This document shows, piece by piece, positions 7,701 through 14,974 of a DNA stretch of 27,719 nt (positions are counted from its first letter, which is position 1; the number at the start of each line of letters is the position of its first letter). The position numbers and the translations under genes were made by a program. A model generated the notes under the pieces. It did not search any database. It was not told the origin of the DNA and saw only the letters and a program-made list of their open reading frames with translations. The DNA is from Bacteroidales bacterium (GTDB lineage: Bacteria; Bacteroidota; Bacteroidia; Bacteroidales; Muribaculaceae), in assembly GCA_004554255.1 (NCBI GenBank), contig SFNC01000016.1, forward strand, positions 1 through 27,719, read 5' to 3'.

Positions 7701-8211
7701 CACCGTGGACACCAACCGGCACTTCAACGACGTGGCAAGCTACTACACTCCCTCACCCGACGGCTCGGCGGCCGGAACTATTAACTATCCCCTGACACAG
7801 CTCTCCGAAGGCCCCCACGAGCTTACCCTGCGCGTTTGGGACGTAGCTGGAAACCAGGCCTCCAAGACCATCGCCTTCAACGTAGACCCCACAAATGCAC
7901 CTAAGATTTTTGACGTATTCTCGGATGCAAACCCCGCAACCACGCAGGCTAATTTCTTCCTCAGTCACGACCGCCCCGACCAGATGCTCAATGTTACCGT
8001 ACACGTGTACAATCTGCTTGGAGCGCCGCTATGGAGCAAGTCTGTAACCGGTGTCAGCGACCTCTTCCTCTCCACTCCCGTTACATGGGACCTCTGTGAC
8101 GACTCCGGAAAACGCGTCCCGCGCGGAATCTACCTCTACAAGGCCGAAATCACCGAGAACGGTGTTGACTACAGCACGCGGACACACCGCATCGCCGTAG
8201 GTGACTATTGA
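4780..8211 (+). CDS. porU: Type IX secretion system sortase PorU (C25 peptidase family)
   Basis: PorU is the outer-surface cysteine protease that removes the C-terminal sorting domain of T9SS cargo and joins the cargo to anionic lipopolysaccharide. At 1143 residues it matches the family. A signal peptide runs to about residue 27 (GASA|LPLD). The N-terminal domain has SGKWVKISIPESGLYAI (about 41-57). The gingipain-like C25 domain has the catalytic His in YIGHANNHSL (His637) and Cys in AATCDFLRWD (Cys670), spaced 33 apart as in gingipain RgpB. Ig-like domains follow, and the end resembles a FlgD/T9SS C-terminal fold (NPATTQANFFLSHDRP ... GIYLYKAEI). Of the two PorU-type genes here, this one has the more familiar active-site surroundings. 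It is 38 bases upstream of rex. Confidence 0.85.
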   Translation: MNIRLLHSTIVALTAVIAAAFAPGASALPLDTYKETSLLASGKWVKISIPESGLYAIPASTLRSWGFSNIQNVRIYGYGAYRTNDILNATNFLDDLLPVQAKIDGQRIVFYGVGPMKWTSPITGKYVAEQNLFSNAGYYFVTESDEAAPEIPSSGRPEAENPATTFTERLQHEQELVSPGESGGFLVGEDFRYTPARTFSFDTPGLVDNSELWIECSFVAHTITANSRITLSVNGKQVESNASDIINSTNNDSHYHGTNGTARHTVSGVSGNRQNIELKYSASSPVYGAWLDYLTINYTRSLSLSGGHLCFAGGASALKLDNASQQQTTLWDVTNPRRISAIDFGNDGEAICWTSSYGPYREYAAWNSSAKLPAPAFVANVSNQNLHGLETADMVIITPHIWKAPCERIANIHRNEGLKVNIVDVEQVYNEFGSGCPDIHALRRFLKMLYDRGNQEGGTPLRYVLLMGRGTVDNRHVTALLQNSAPTIPFWVGGTLRQSLNDSEGFTTDDFLAMLDDNSGNNKGWDNLSVAVGRIPVSSLSQANSYVDKLEGYVNKPKNSPWKNQILVLADDDDNAIHMSQSDIFTSQMATDPDQQYLDNKVYIDAYERTGGVYPEARSQMFRLLNEGTMMWVYIGHANNHSLTADGMVTFNDLNNMYLKHLPVMYAATCDFLRWDSSVTSGGELLMHERYGGVIAAISATRPVFIYDNGLFSAAIARQMAAREADGRYGTIGDIYRRAKNNILAQDKFGNYTEKVSNPNRLRYVLMGDPAMRLVMPDNIVRLDAIEDRSCGGNDLPNVQARQTARFYGSVTSPDGKVLEDFNGSLTATIFDAEQSTTTKGHGDKGIPYTFQQMGGKLFAGSTPIVDGRFELKVTIPAEIADNYRPATINMYAQAADSSAHKDAIGVSHNFYISGMADVEEPDTIPPSIDSFYLNHPSFVDGGIVNVTPMVMASVSDNLAINLSNSGIGHNMRLTVDTNRHFNDVASYYTPSPDGSAAGTINYPLTQLSEGPHELTLRVWDVAGNQASKTIAFNVDPTNAPKIFDVFSDANPATTQANFFLSHDRPDQMLNVTVHVYNLLGAPLWSKSVTGVSDLFLSTPVTWDLCDDSGKRVPRGIYLYKAEITENGVDYSTRTHRIAVGDY

Positions 8212-8249
8212 TGCACTTTTTACACATATATTATATTTAGAAGTAAACA

Positions 8250-8918
8250 ATGAGCCCAAATATGCCAAAAGGCTGCCCCATAACACGCGCACACCTGCCC
8301 GAGCCGTCGCTGCGGCGCCTGCCATGGTACCTGGCATTCCTCACTACTCTGCGCCACGAGCGCGTCGAGTTCGTCTCCTCCACACGCATCGCCGCAGAGG
8401 TTGGCGTAGAGGCGTCGCAGATTGCCAAGGACCTCTCGTTCCTGGACATTCGTGGCAAAACACGCATCGGATACGAGGTTGCAGCGCTCGAATCCGCCCT
8501 GCGCACTTACCTTGGATTTGACGAGCCTCACAACGGCATCATCGTCGGTGTTGGCTCGCTCGGCTCCGCCCTCATGGCAGACAGAGGTCTGCAGAGATAC
8601 GGACTGGATATCGTCGCCGGATTCGACATAAACCCCAGAATCACAGGCACCGTTGTGGCGTCTCGCCCGGTATACGGCATGGACAGGCTCGCCGAAATAT
8701 GCCGCACATGGGACGTAAGCATTGCCGCCGTAACGGTCCCCGTGGAAAACGCCCAGTCCGTTGCCGATATTATCATGGACGCCGGCATCAAGGCTATATG
8801 GAACTTCACTCCTTGCCGCATACGCGTACGCGACAATGTGGCGGTGCAGAACACCTCCATTTATTCTCACCTCGCAGTTATGTATAACCGCCTGTACAGC
8901 AACCCCTCAGAGTTATGA
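8250..8918 (+). CDS. rex: Redox-sensing transcriptional repressor Rex
   Basis: Dimeric repressor that senses the NADH/NAD+ ratio and in other bacteria controls fermentation and respiration genes. The 222 residues show an N-terminal winged helix (about 20-80; STRIAAEVGVEASQIAKDLS then KTRIGYEV), a Rossmann NADH-binding domain with GVGSLGSA (100-107) and the acidic strand end FDINP, and a C-terminal domain-swapped helix (about 200-220, SIYSHLAVMYNRLY). Translation probably starts at 8250; an in-frame ATG at 8262 is an alternative. The next gene overlaps it by 4 bases (ATGA), so the two are translationally coupled. No clear Rex operator dyad was found in the window. Its position between two PorU-type genes suggests expression with T9SS genes, not necessarily control of them. 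Confidence 0.93.
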   Translation: MSPNMPKGCPITRAHLPEPSLRRLPWYLAFLTTLRHERVEFVSSTRIAAEVGVEASQIAKDLSFLDIRGKTRIGYEVAALESALRTYLGFDEPHNGIIVGVGSLGSALMADRGLQRYGLDIVAGFDINPRITGTVVASRPVYGMDRLAEICRTWDVSIAAVTVPVENAQSVADIIMDAGIKAIWNFTPCRIRVRDNVAVQNTSIYSHLAVMYNRLYSNPSEL

Positions 8919-9475
8919 AGTGCCTGATTCTTTCCGATGTCCGCTATCTCCTCGCCAACCCCGGCATACGCCCGCTGGAACTCGCCCCGGACTCTGCTGT
9001 CATATACCGCTCCAACCCGTGGTTCATGCCCGAAGACGGCGACAGCGACGCCTGGCAGGCTCAGTTCTTCGTCGGCGCAGTGATTGCAAGGCTCGGCATG
9101 AACATCGCACCAAAATTTGCAAACAGGTATTTTAACAACATCACTGTGGCGGCTCATCCGCACAACGCCACCGCAGATGTCTCTGTGGAATGGTCTCGCG
9201 ACGGATCTGTGATAAAGGGCGTAGACATCCCCGCAGACCGGCTCACAGACTCTTTGGCGGTATCCGTTGACGGCTCCCCGGCCGTTTCTTTTGCAAAATC
9301 AGAAATTACCGACTTACTCGAAAAAGCTGTCTGCAGAGCCTCCGCTCTGGTAACTCTTAAAACCGGTGACATCGTTTTTGTCCCGGTGGATATTCCCCCG
9401 GTGAATCTGTCACAGGGCACTGACTTCGGCCTTTTTCTAAACCAATCTTTAATACTCAAATTTAAAACCCGATAA
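8915..9475 (+). CDS. Degenerate fumarylacetoacetate-hydrolase-fold protein, probably non-catalytic
   Basis: This 186-residue protein can be matched by eye along most of its length to small bacterial FAH-family hydrolases. LAPDSAVIYRSNPWFMPE (23-40) fits the PDSALL..PFFIPD segment. VIARLGMNIAPKFANRYFNNITVA (56-79) fits V.RLGK.I..KFA.RYYD.ITVG. LVTLKTGDIVF (145-155) fits FTLKIGDIIFTGTP. The metal ligands are gone: the family's E-x-E reads Gln48-x-Gln50, the conserved TARD loop reads HPHNATA (81-87), and TGTP reads VPVD. The usual long loop after TARD is also shortened. It is coupled to rex by an ATGA overlap and followed 19 bases later by a second PorU-type gene. Loss of hydrolase activity is inferred; it may bind a ligand or partner instead. 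The family assignment rests on remembered motifs, not a search. Confidence 0.6.
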   Translation: MKCLILSDVRYLLANPGIRPLELAPDSAVIYRSNPWFMPEDGDSDAWQAQFFVGAVIARLGMNIAPKFANRYFNNITVAAHPHNATADVSVEWSRDGSVIKGVDIPADRLTDSLAVSVDGSPAVSFAKSEITDLLEKAVCRASALVTLKTGDIVFVPVDIPPVNLSQGTDFGLFLNQSLILKFKTR

Positions 9476-9494
9476 AATCGTTCCGAAAAAAGTC

Positions 9495-12400
9495 ATGAAT
9501 CAGTATAGACTTTCACGATTCTTTGTAGCAGTCTTAGCTACCGGCGCAGTACTCTGCTCCGGCAACAGCGCGGCAGCGGCCGTACTGTCATCTCCTCAAT
9601 CATCCTCTCTTGCCTCCGGAAAATGGATTAAAGTAAGCATCCCCGGCGACGGTATCTGCCAGATTACATACGATCAGCTCCGCGAATGGGGTTTCTCAGC
9701 TCCGCAGAGGGTAAAGGTCTACGGATTTGGCCCTTACGCCCTGCAGCACAATATGTTCAGCTCAGGTGAGGCTACAGACATTTACCCCACTTACTTTGAA
9801 CATACTGCCGACAACCGCATTGTATTCTATGGCGCAACCGATCACCCGGTGCTGAAAGGCCAGATAAACGACAACCGCTATAAGGTGGAGACTCTGCGTA
9901 GCAACTACGATACAAACAGCTACTATCTCATCTCCGACTGCGAGCTGCGCAATGGGTCGCTCCCTCAGCCTCTCCAGTTCAACGACGGCTCTTACGACAA
10001 AATATCTTCACACATTCACATTGAAAGTGAGGATATAGACAACTTCAACTACTGCCGCGGCGGCACTTTCTACCACAACAGAACGCTCAAAAACGGAGAT
10101 AACATTTCCGTCAAATTCCCCATTCGCGACTACTCGGAAACAGACAACAACTCTGCTTGTCTCACCGCCTTCATCGCTGCATCCTCAAAATCCAGGCCCT
10201 TCACCCCGCAGATTGCCATAGAGCTCCCCACCGAACTCACTTCAATTGAGAATCAGGAGATTAAATTTTCAATAAGCCCCAACTCCGGCGCATACTCGTA
10301 CGCCATGGGACAGACATACAATGTATTCCGTGGCGAGAACGTCGCAAGCCCCATCGCAGATGGAACATATCCGTTCAACATCAACATTCCCAACGGACTC
10401 TCCTTCACTTACCTTGCATACGACCGTCTGCACCTCACTTACACCCGCAATAACATTGTGCGCCCCGACGAGCCTTGGCTGATTATGAACTTCCCCTACG
10501 CCTCGGCATGGCAGGTCTTCGACGTAACCGGCCTCGCTATTAACGATGCACGCGTAGTGGACATCTCAGACGCTCGCAATGTTCGCCCGTACGAGACGGT
10601 TTACCGCACGGCTACAAAAACCATCGAGGCAACTTTCAATTCCGACTTCAACGTAAACTCCTCTCTTTCAAACATCACATTCAACTCCGGCGCCGCGCGC
10701 GTAATTGCGTTCGACATTAAGAAGCAATTCCCGCAGGTTTCTTTTGCCGGAGATGTAATTAACCAGAACATACACGGAGACCGCACCCCGGACATGGTTA
10801 TCGTCACCACTCGGGAGCTACTCCCCTATGCCCAAGAGCTGGCCGATCTGCATGCCCGCCACGACGGCCTGATTACAAATGTGTACACTCAGGACCAGGT
10901 ATTCAACGAATTCAGCTACGGAAACCGCGCCGCAATGGGAATTAAGCGCCTATGCAAAATGTTCTTTGACCGCAGCCGCGAAAATCCCGCCGGAACGCAG
11001 TTCAAGTACCTGCTCATGTACGGCCCCTCGGTTTATGACAACAAGAACGTGGAACTGAAAATGGATCGCGAAAACCTTATCTGCTACGAGGTTGACGACA
11101 CATACGCCGACAGCAACGCCCCATGCGACATTCACCTCAACTATTGCGCTGACATGTTCTTCGCATACCTTGACGACAAATACGAACCGCGTCAGGTTAC
11201 CAAGCTTTTACCCTCCATCGCTGTAGGACGCATTCCCGCCACAAACACTGTGGACGCGGCGATTGTCAACAAAAAAATTGCCAAATACGTCTCCACGCCA
11301 CAGTCTGCCGAGACTTTTTCCCGCGCTCTCGTTTACAGTGACGACGGCGACGCAAACAAGCACATCTCACAGGCTTACGAAGTTACCAAAATGCTGAGAT
11401 CTGTAACTCCGATCACTGTTTACCAGCCGCATAACTCTATCTTCTATCGCAAAAACAAGACAAACGCACTGGGTACAGAGCGCATCCTTAACGCCCTGAA
11501 AAAAGGCGTGGGATATTACAGCTATACCGGTCACGGAGATACCAGAAGCTTCACCGCCGAATCAATATACAACCTCAACATCCTCAACGACAACGACTAC
11601 ACCACCCTGCCATACGCACACCTTTCCACTTGCTACGCTGTAGAGCTCGACCAAAACTCCCGCAATATCGGAGAGGCCATGTTATTCAAACCCGATGGCG
11701 GTGTTATAGCCCTTTCTGCCGCTTGCCGCGCCGTGTACATCGAGTATAACCAGATTCTTAACCTCGGCGTGGCCAAGGCTTACGCAAACGCCACTCCGGG
11801 AACCACCGTTGGTGACATCTGGCTGAATGGACAGATTTTCGCCCTCAAGCCCATCTCCCAGTCCACTCAGTCCGATGCTTTCTCTTATTACTCAAACACT
11901 TTCTGCTACAATCTGTGTGGCGACCCCGCAATCAAACTCCCCATTCCGGAGCAAAAATCGGTGTTCATCAACAACATTGACGGTCAGAGTGTAAGCCTTC
12001 CCGGCGATGCGGAAACAAAATCTGTAACCGTAAAACAGCTGCAGCCCTTCAATTTCCGTGGCTTTGTTTCCATCCCCGGAACCCATAACATTGACACCGA
12101 TTTTAACGGCGAGGTTCTCGTCGAGTTCTACGAGGCATCATCTACAAAACCCATCGTTGTTAATGACAGCGATGACAAGGACGACAACCTCCCCGTTGAC
12201 GAATGTCTGCTCTCGGACGTACGTCTCACGGTTACAAATGGCGAGTTCAATGGTCAGACAATGCTCCCCACAGCATATAACGCCGACGGAGAATGCCGCA
12301 TCGTCATGACGGCTGTCAGCCGCGATGACAAAAACGACGGTCGCATTGGCCACTCAAACGCTCTGGCTCTGGACAACACAGAAATTTTCGACGGCAACAC

Positions 12401-13046
12401 GGATATTACAGCTCCGCAGGTTACCGAAATGTTCATTGACGGCTTCGAGAACGGTCAAGACGTCCCCGGCGACTTCACTCTGAAGGCCGAAATTGCTGTT
12501 GGAGACGGCGGCCTCAGCACCGGAAACACCCTCATGGCTCCGGGTGCACGGCTTATCCTTGACAAAACTTCTACCATCAAGGCCGCTACAAATTACCTGG
12601 TGATGAATGCCGACGGCACTGCATCCCTGAAAGCCCCTGTTTTCGATGTAGCTGACGGCGCCCACACTCTCACTCTCGTGGTCGCAGACAAACTCGGCAA
12701 CGCTTCAGAGCGCACAATCTCATTTATCGTACGCAATAATACCGCAACTGCCGTGCTCGCCGCTGACAACAGCGTAGCCCGCACTGATGTTACATTCTCT
12801 CTGCAGTCAACTCTGGCCGGTGATAGCGCCGACGCATATACCAGACTGATTATCTGCGATGCCGACGGAAACACTGTTTTCTCGGTAGAGAATCCCACCC
12901 TCCCATACACCTGGGACCTGCGCGACACGGGCGGCAAGGATGTGCCCGACGGAAGATACTCGGCTGCTCTGATGCAGAAATCTTTCTCCCGGTTTACCTC
13001 CACTCCACGGATTCCTGTAACCGTCATTCGCCCTGTCGTACAATAA
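9495..13046 (+). CDS. Second PorU-type C25 cysteine peptidase (divergent T9SS sortase paralogue)
   Basis: This 1183-residue protein has the same architecture as the upstream porU product. A signal peptide ends near residue 28 (SAAAA). The N-terminal domain opens with LASGKWIKVSIPGDGICQI, clearly homologous to the first copy. In the C25 peptidase domain the His is in YTGHGDTRSF (His680) and the Cys in LSTCYAVELD (Cys713), again 33 apart. Later Ig-like domains end in an FlgD-like fold (PYTWDLRDTGGKDVPDGRYSA). The residues after the Cys differ: YAVELDQN here versus DFLRWDSS in the first. It directly precedes porV, which is where porU sits in many Bacteroidetes. It is probably an active sortase or a surface protease with a different cargo set; which copy is the housekeeping PorU cannot be decided from sequence alone. 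Confidence 0.8.
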   Translation: MNQYRLSRFFVAVLATGAVLCSGNSAAAAVLSSPQSSSLASGKWIKVSIPGDGICQITYDQLREWGFSAPQRVKVYGFGPYALQHNMFSSGEATDIYPTYFEHTADNRIVFYGATDHPVLKGQINDNRYKVETLRSNYDTNSYYLISDCELRNGSLPQPLQFNDGSYDKISSHIHIESEDIDNFNYCRGGTFYHNRTLKNGDNISVKFPIRDYSETDNNSACLTAFIAASSKSRPFTPQIAIELPTELTSIENQEIKFSISPNSGAYSYAMGQTYNVFRGENVASPIADGTYPFNINIPNGLSFTYLAYDRLHLTYTRNNIVRPDEPWLIMNFPYASAWQVFDVTGLAINDARVVDISDARNVRPYETVYRTATKTIEATFNSDFNVNSSLSNITFNSGAARVIAFDIKKQFPQVSFAGDVINQNIHGDRTPDMVIVTTRELLPYAQELADLHARHDGLITNVYTQDQVFNEFSYGNRAAMGIKRLCKMFFDRSRENPAGTQFKYLLMYGPSVYDNKNVELKMDRENLICYEVDDTYADSNAPCDIHLNYCADMFFAYLDDKYEPRQVTKLLPSIAVGRIPATNTVDAAIVNKKIAKYVSTPQSAETFSRALVYSDDGDANKHISQAYEVTKMLRSVTPITVYQPHNSIFYRKNKTNALGTERILNALKKGVGYYSYTGHGDTRSFTAESIYNLNILNDNDYTTLPYAHLSTCYAVELDQNSRNIGEAMLFKPDGGVIALSAACRAVYIEYNQILNLGVAKAYANATPGTTVGDIWLNGQIFALKPISQSTQSDAFSYYSNTFCYNLCGDPAIKLPIPEQKSVFINNIDGQSVSLPGDAETKSVTVKQLQPFNFRGFVSIPGTHNIDTDFNGEVLVEFYEASSTKPIVVNDSDDKDDNLPVDECLLSDVRLTVTNGEFNGQTMLPTAYNADGECRIVMTAVSRDDKNDGRIGHSNALALDNTEIFDGNTDITAPQVTEMFIDGFENGQDVPGDFTLKAEIAVGDGGLSTGNTLMAPGARLILDKTSTIKAATNYLVMNADGTASLKAPVFDVADGAHTLTLVVADKLGNASERTISFIVRNNTATAVLAADNSVARTDVTFSLQSTLAGDSADAYTRLIICDADGNTVFSVENPTLPYTWDLRDTGGKDVPDGRYSAALMQKSFSRFTSTPRIPVTVIRPVVQ

Positions 13047-13069
13047 ACAGCCTCATACATCGTTATTAT

Positions 13070-13097
13070 TATAGCGGCAAATATTTTTGCCGCTATA
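13070..13097. repeat. Perfect 12-bp hairpin between the second PorU-type gene and porV
   Basis: TATAGCGGCAAA and TTTGCCGCTATA form a perfect 12-bp stem with loop TATT. No T-run follows on the plus strand, so it is not a classic terminator; it may stabilise or separate mRNA ends. The right half contains TATTTTTG then C (13082-13089), an exact TAnnTTTGY -7 match facing porV, although no good -33 box lies at the right distance. A dual terminator/promoter role is only a possibility. Confidence 0.55.
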
Positions 13098-13151
13098 ATT
13101 AAACAGACTCTAACTCTCTCCTATATACCAATCAACATTTCAAAACCCGAA

Positions 13152-14369
13152 ATGAACAAATTACTCAGAAACATAACCGCAGTGGCTTTCCTGGCTGCTA
13201 CGTCCACGGCTTTTGCCGACGGCGACATCAAGGATACTGAATTCAACCCCATTACCACCGGTGTTACCTCTCTGTCAATAGCCCCCGACGCTCGCGGTGC
13301 TTCAATGGGTGACCTCGGTGCCGCTACAGAACCGGACGCGAACTCCCAATTCTGGAACCCCTCCAAGTACGCGTTTGCATACTCGTCGGGCGGCGTGTCG
13401 CTCAGCTACACCCCGTGGCTGCGAAAACTCGTAAACGACATTTTCCTCGCAAACGTATCGGGATACTTCAAACTCGGCTCAGGTGACAACCAGGCTATCA
13501 GCGCCTCGCTGCGATATTTCTCTCTTGGTGAGGTAAATACCAACGATGCCAGCGGCGCGACCACCCAGTCTCTCAACCCCTACGAATTGTCTTTTGATGT
13601 AGGTTACTCGCGCAAGCTCTCCGAGAAATTCTCCATGGGTGTAGTTTTCCGCTACATTTATTCAGACCTCGGATTCACCGACTCATACGCCGGCAACCAG
13701 TCCACCGGTGCCTCAGCTTTCGCAGCTGACATCTCGGGTTACTTCCAGACTTACCCGGTTATCGGCCGCAGCGAATGCCAATGGGCCTGGGGTTGGAATA
13801 TCTCCAACATCGGTACAAAAGTGTCATACGACCATGGCAACTACCCCGCTTTCCTGCCCACAAACCTGCGTCTCGGTACCTCATTCACCTTCCCGCTGGC
13901 CGACTACCACACCCTCGCTATAAACCTGGATGCCAACAAACTGCTGGTTCCGGCTCGTCCCCGCGAAAAAGACTATGACACCTCCACAACTGAGGGTCAG
14001 CAGCAATACCTTGACGCCGTTGAGGACTGGGAGAACATGTCGCCCATCACAGGTATCTTCAAGTCGTTCTCCGACGCTCCCGGCGGATTCAAGGAGGAAT
14101 TGCGCGAGATTATGTGGAGCCTGGGTGCCGAATACGCCTACAACAACCAGTTCTTCCTCCGCGCAGGTTACTTCTACGAGAATGCCATGAAGGGCAACCG
14201 CCAGTACTTCGGCTTAGGTGCCGGTTTCTCGCTGAACGTGGTGCGCCTGGATGCCTCTTACATGCTGGCTACGGCACAGACTTCGCCGCTGGACCAGACT
14301 CTCCGATTCACTCTCACCTTCGACATGGACGGTCTCCGCGACCTCCTCGGCAAGAAGAAACACCGCTAA
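13152..14369 (+). CDS. porV: Type IX secretion outer-membrane protein PorV (LptO)
   Basis: PorV is a FadL-like 14-strand outer-membrane barrel that picks up T9SS cargo from the SprA/Sov translocon and hands it to PorU for C-terminal processing. The 405 residues have a signal peptide cleaved near residue 22 (STAFA|DGD), then the family opening TGVTSLSIAPDARGASMGDLGAATEPDANSQFWNPSKYAF. Many amphipathic strands follow (SISASLRYFSLGEV-like, GVVFRYIYSDLGF, LRLGTSFTFPL), with a charged loop around 270-315 (DYDTSTTEGQQQYLD). The end FTLTFDMDG is usual; the basic tail LGKKKHR is short. It lies 105 bases after the PorU-type gene and 13 bases before ispF. A PorU/PorV pair in one cluster matches their shared complex. 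Confidence 0.93.
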   Translation: MNKLLRNITAVAFLAATSTAFADGDIKDTEFNPITTGVTSLSIAPDARGASMGDLGAATEPDANSQFWNPSKYAFAYSSGGVSLSYTPWLRKLVNDIFLANVSGYFKLGSGDNQAISASLRYFSLGEVNTNDASGATTQSLNPYELSFDVGYSRKLSEKFSMGVVFRYIYSDLGFTDSYAGNQSTGASAFAADISGYFQTYPVIGRSECQWAWGWNISNIGTKVSYDHGNYPAFLPTNLRLGTSFTFPLADYHTLAINLDANKLLVPARPREKDYDTSTTEGQQQYLDAVEDWENMSPITGIFKSFSDAPGGFKEELREIMWSLGAEYAYNNQFFLRAGYFYENAMKGNRQYFGLGAGFSLNVVRLDASYMLATAQTSPLDQTLRFTLTFDMDGLRDLLGKKKHR

Positions 14370-14382
14370 TCCCCGTCTCGCC

Positions 14383-14853
14383 ATGCGCATCGGTTCCGGT
14401 TTTGACGTTCACCGCCTCGTGGAAGGCCGCAAATGCATAATCTGTGGCGTGGATATTCCCCACCACAGAGGCTTGCTCGGCCACTCCGACGCCGATGTCG
14501 CGCTCCACGCTCTCGCCGACGCACTCCTCGGTGCAGCCGCCCTCGGTGACATAGGCCACCTCTTTCCGGACAACGACCCGAAATTCGCGGGTGCCGACTC
14601 CCGTGTGTTGCTGCGAAAGGTGGTGGAGGTGCTGAAAGTGAACGGGTTCTCCTCTATCTGCAACGTGGACATTACAATCATCGCTCAACAGCCGAAAATG
14701 GCGCCGCACATCCCCGAAATGAGGGCAAACATCGCAGCAGACCTGGGTATAGATGTCGATTGCGTCTCTGTAAAAGCAACTACCACAGAGAAACTCGGAT
14801 TCACCGGACGTGGCGAGGGAATAGCCGCACAGGCTGTCGTGCTTCTGGGATAA
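14383..14853 (+). CDS. ispF: 2-C-methyl-D-erythritol 2,4-cyclodiphosphate synthase
   Basis: Trimeric zinc enzyme of the non-mevalonate isoprenoid pathway that cyclises CDP-methylerythritol 2-phosphate and releases CMP. The 156 residues are normal for the family. The zinc ligands are visible as Asp8 and His10 in GFDVHRL and His42 in DADVALHALADALLG. DIGHLFPD (56-63) and the CMP-binding ATTTEKLGFTGRGEGI segment are intact. The ATG at 14383 gives the canonical MRIGSGFDVH start; the longer frame from 14251 overlaps porV and is not used. It is 13 bases after porV, probably on the same transcript, with a terminator hairpin just downstream. Confidence 0.96.
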   Translation: MRIGSGFDVHRLVEGRKCIICGVDIPHHRGLLGHSDADVALHALADALLGAAALGDIGHLFPDNDPKFAGADSRVLLRKVVEVLKVNGFSSICNVDITIIAQQPKMAPHIPEMRANIAADLGIDVDCVSVKATTTEKLGFTGRGEGIAAQAVVLLG

Positions 14854-14879
14854 TTAATTTTTTAAGGGAAATTTAGTAC

Positions 14880-14913
14880 AATAATTGGCGCTTTTGGCGA
14901 ATTATTACTTTTT
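14880..14913 (+). terminator. Terminator after ispF
   Basis: AATAATT (14880-14886) pairs perfectly with AATTATT (14900-14906), and inner CGC/GCG extends the stem past a two-base bulge. A run of five T follows at 14909-14913. It marks the end of the porU-to-ispF block. Confidence 0.6.
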
Positions 14914-14929
14914 GTCTGAACTTTTTTCG

Positions 14930-14937
14930 TAAATTTG
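14930..14937 (+). promoter_or_regulatory. Candidate -7 box for the ATPase-DUF4435 gene
   Basis: TAAATTTG matches TAnnTTTG exactly, 37 bases before the ATG at 14975. A TTTG at 14911-14914 is only 15 bases upstream, shorter than the usual 19-21, so the -33 half is weak. Its position just after the ispF terminator supports a separate transcript. Confidence 0.45.
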
Positions 14938-14974
14938 GGCGTTAAGTAATGAAGTCGTTCTATAATCGCACGCC

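Noticed and set aside
8212..8249. TATATTTA as a separate rex promoter
   Set aside because: It differs from TAnnTTTG at the last base and would place the start only a few bases from the ATG; readthrough from porU is as likely.
9450..9475. CAAATTTA near 9458 as a minus-strand promoter
   Set aside because: It lies inside the coding end of the FAH-like gene and no minus-strand gene follows it.
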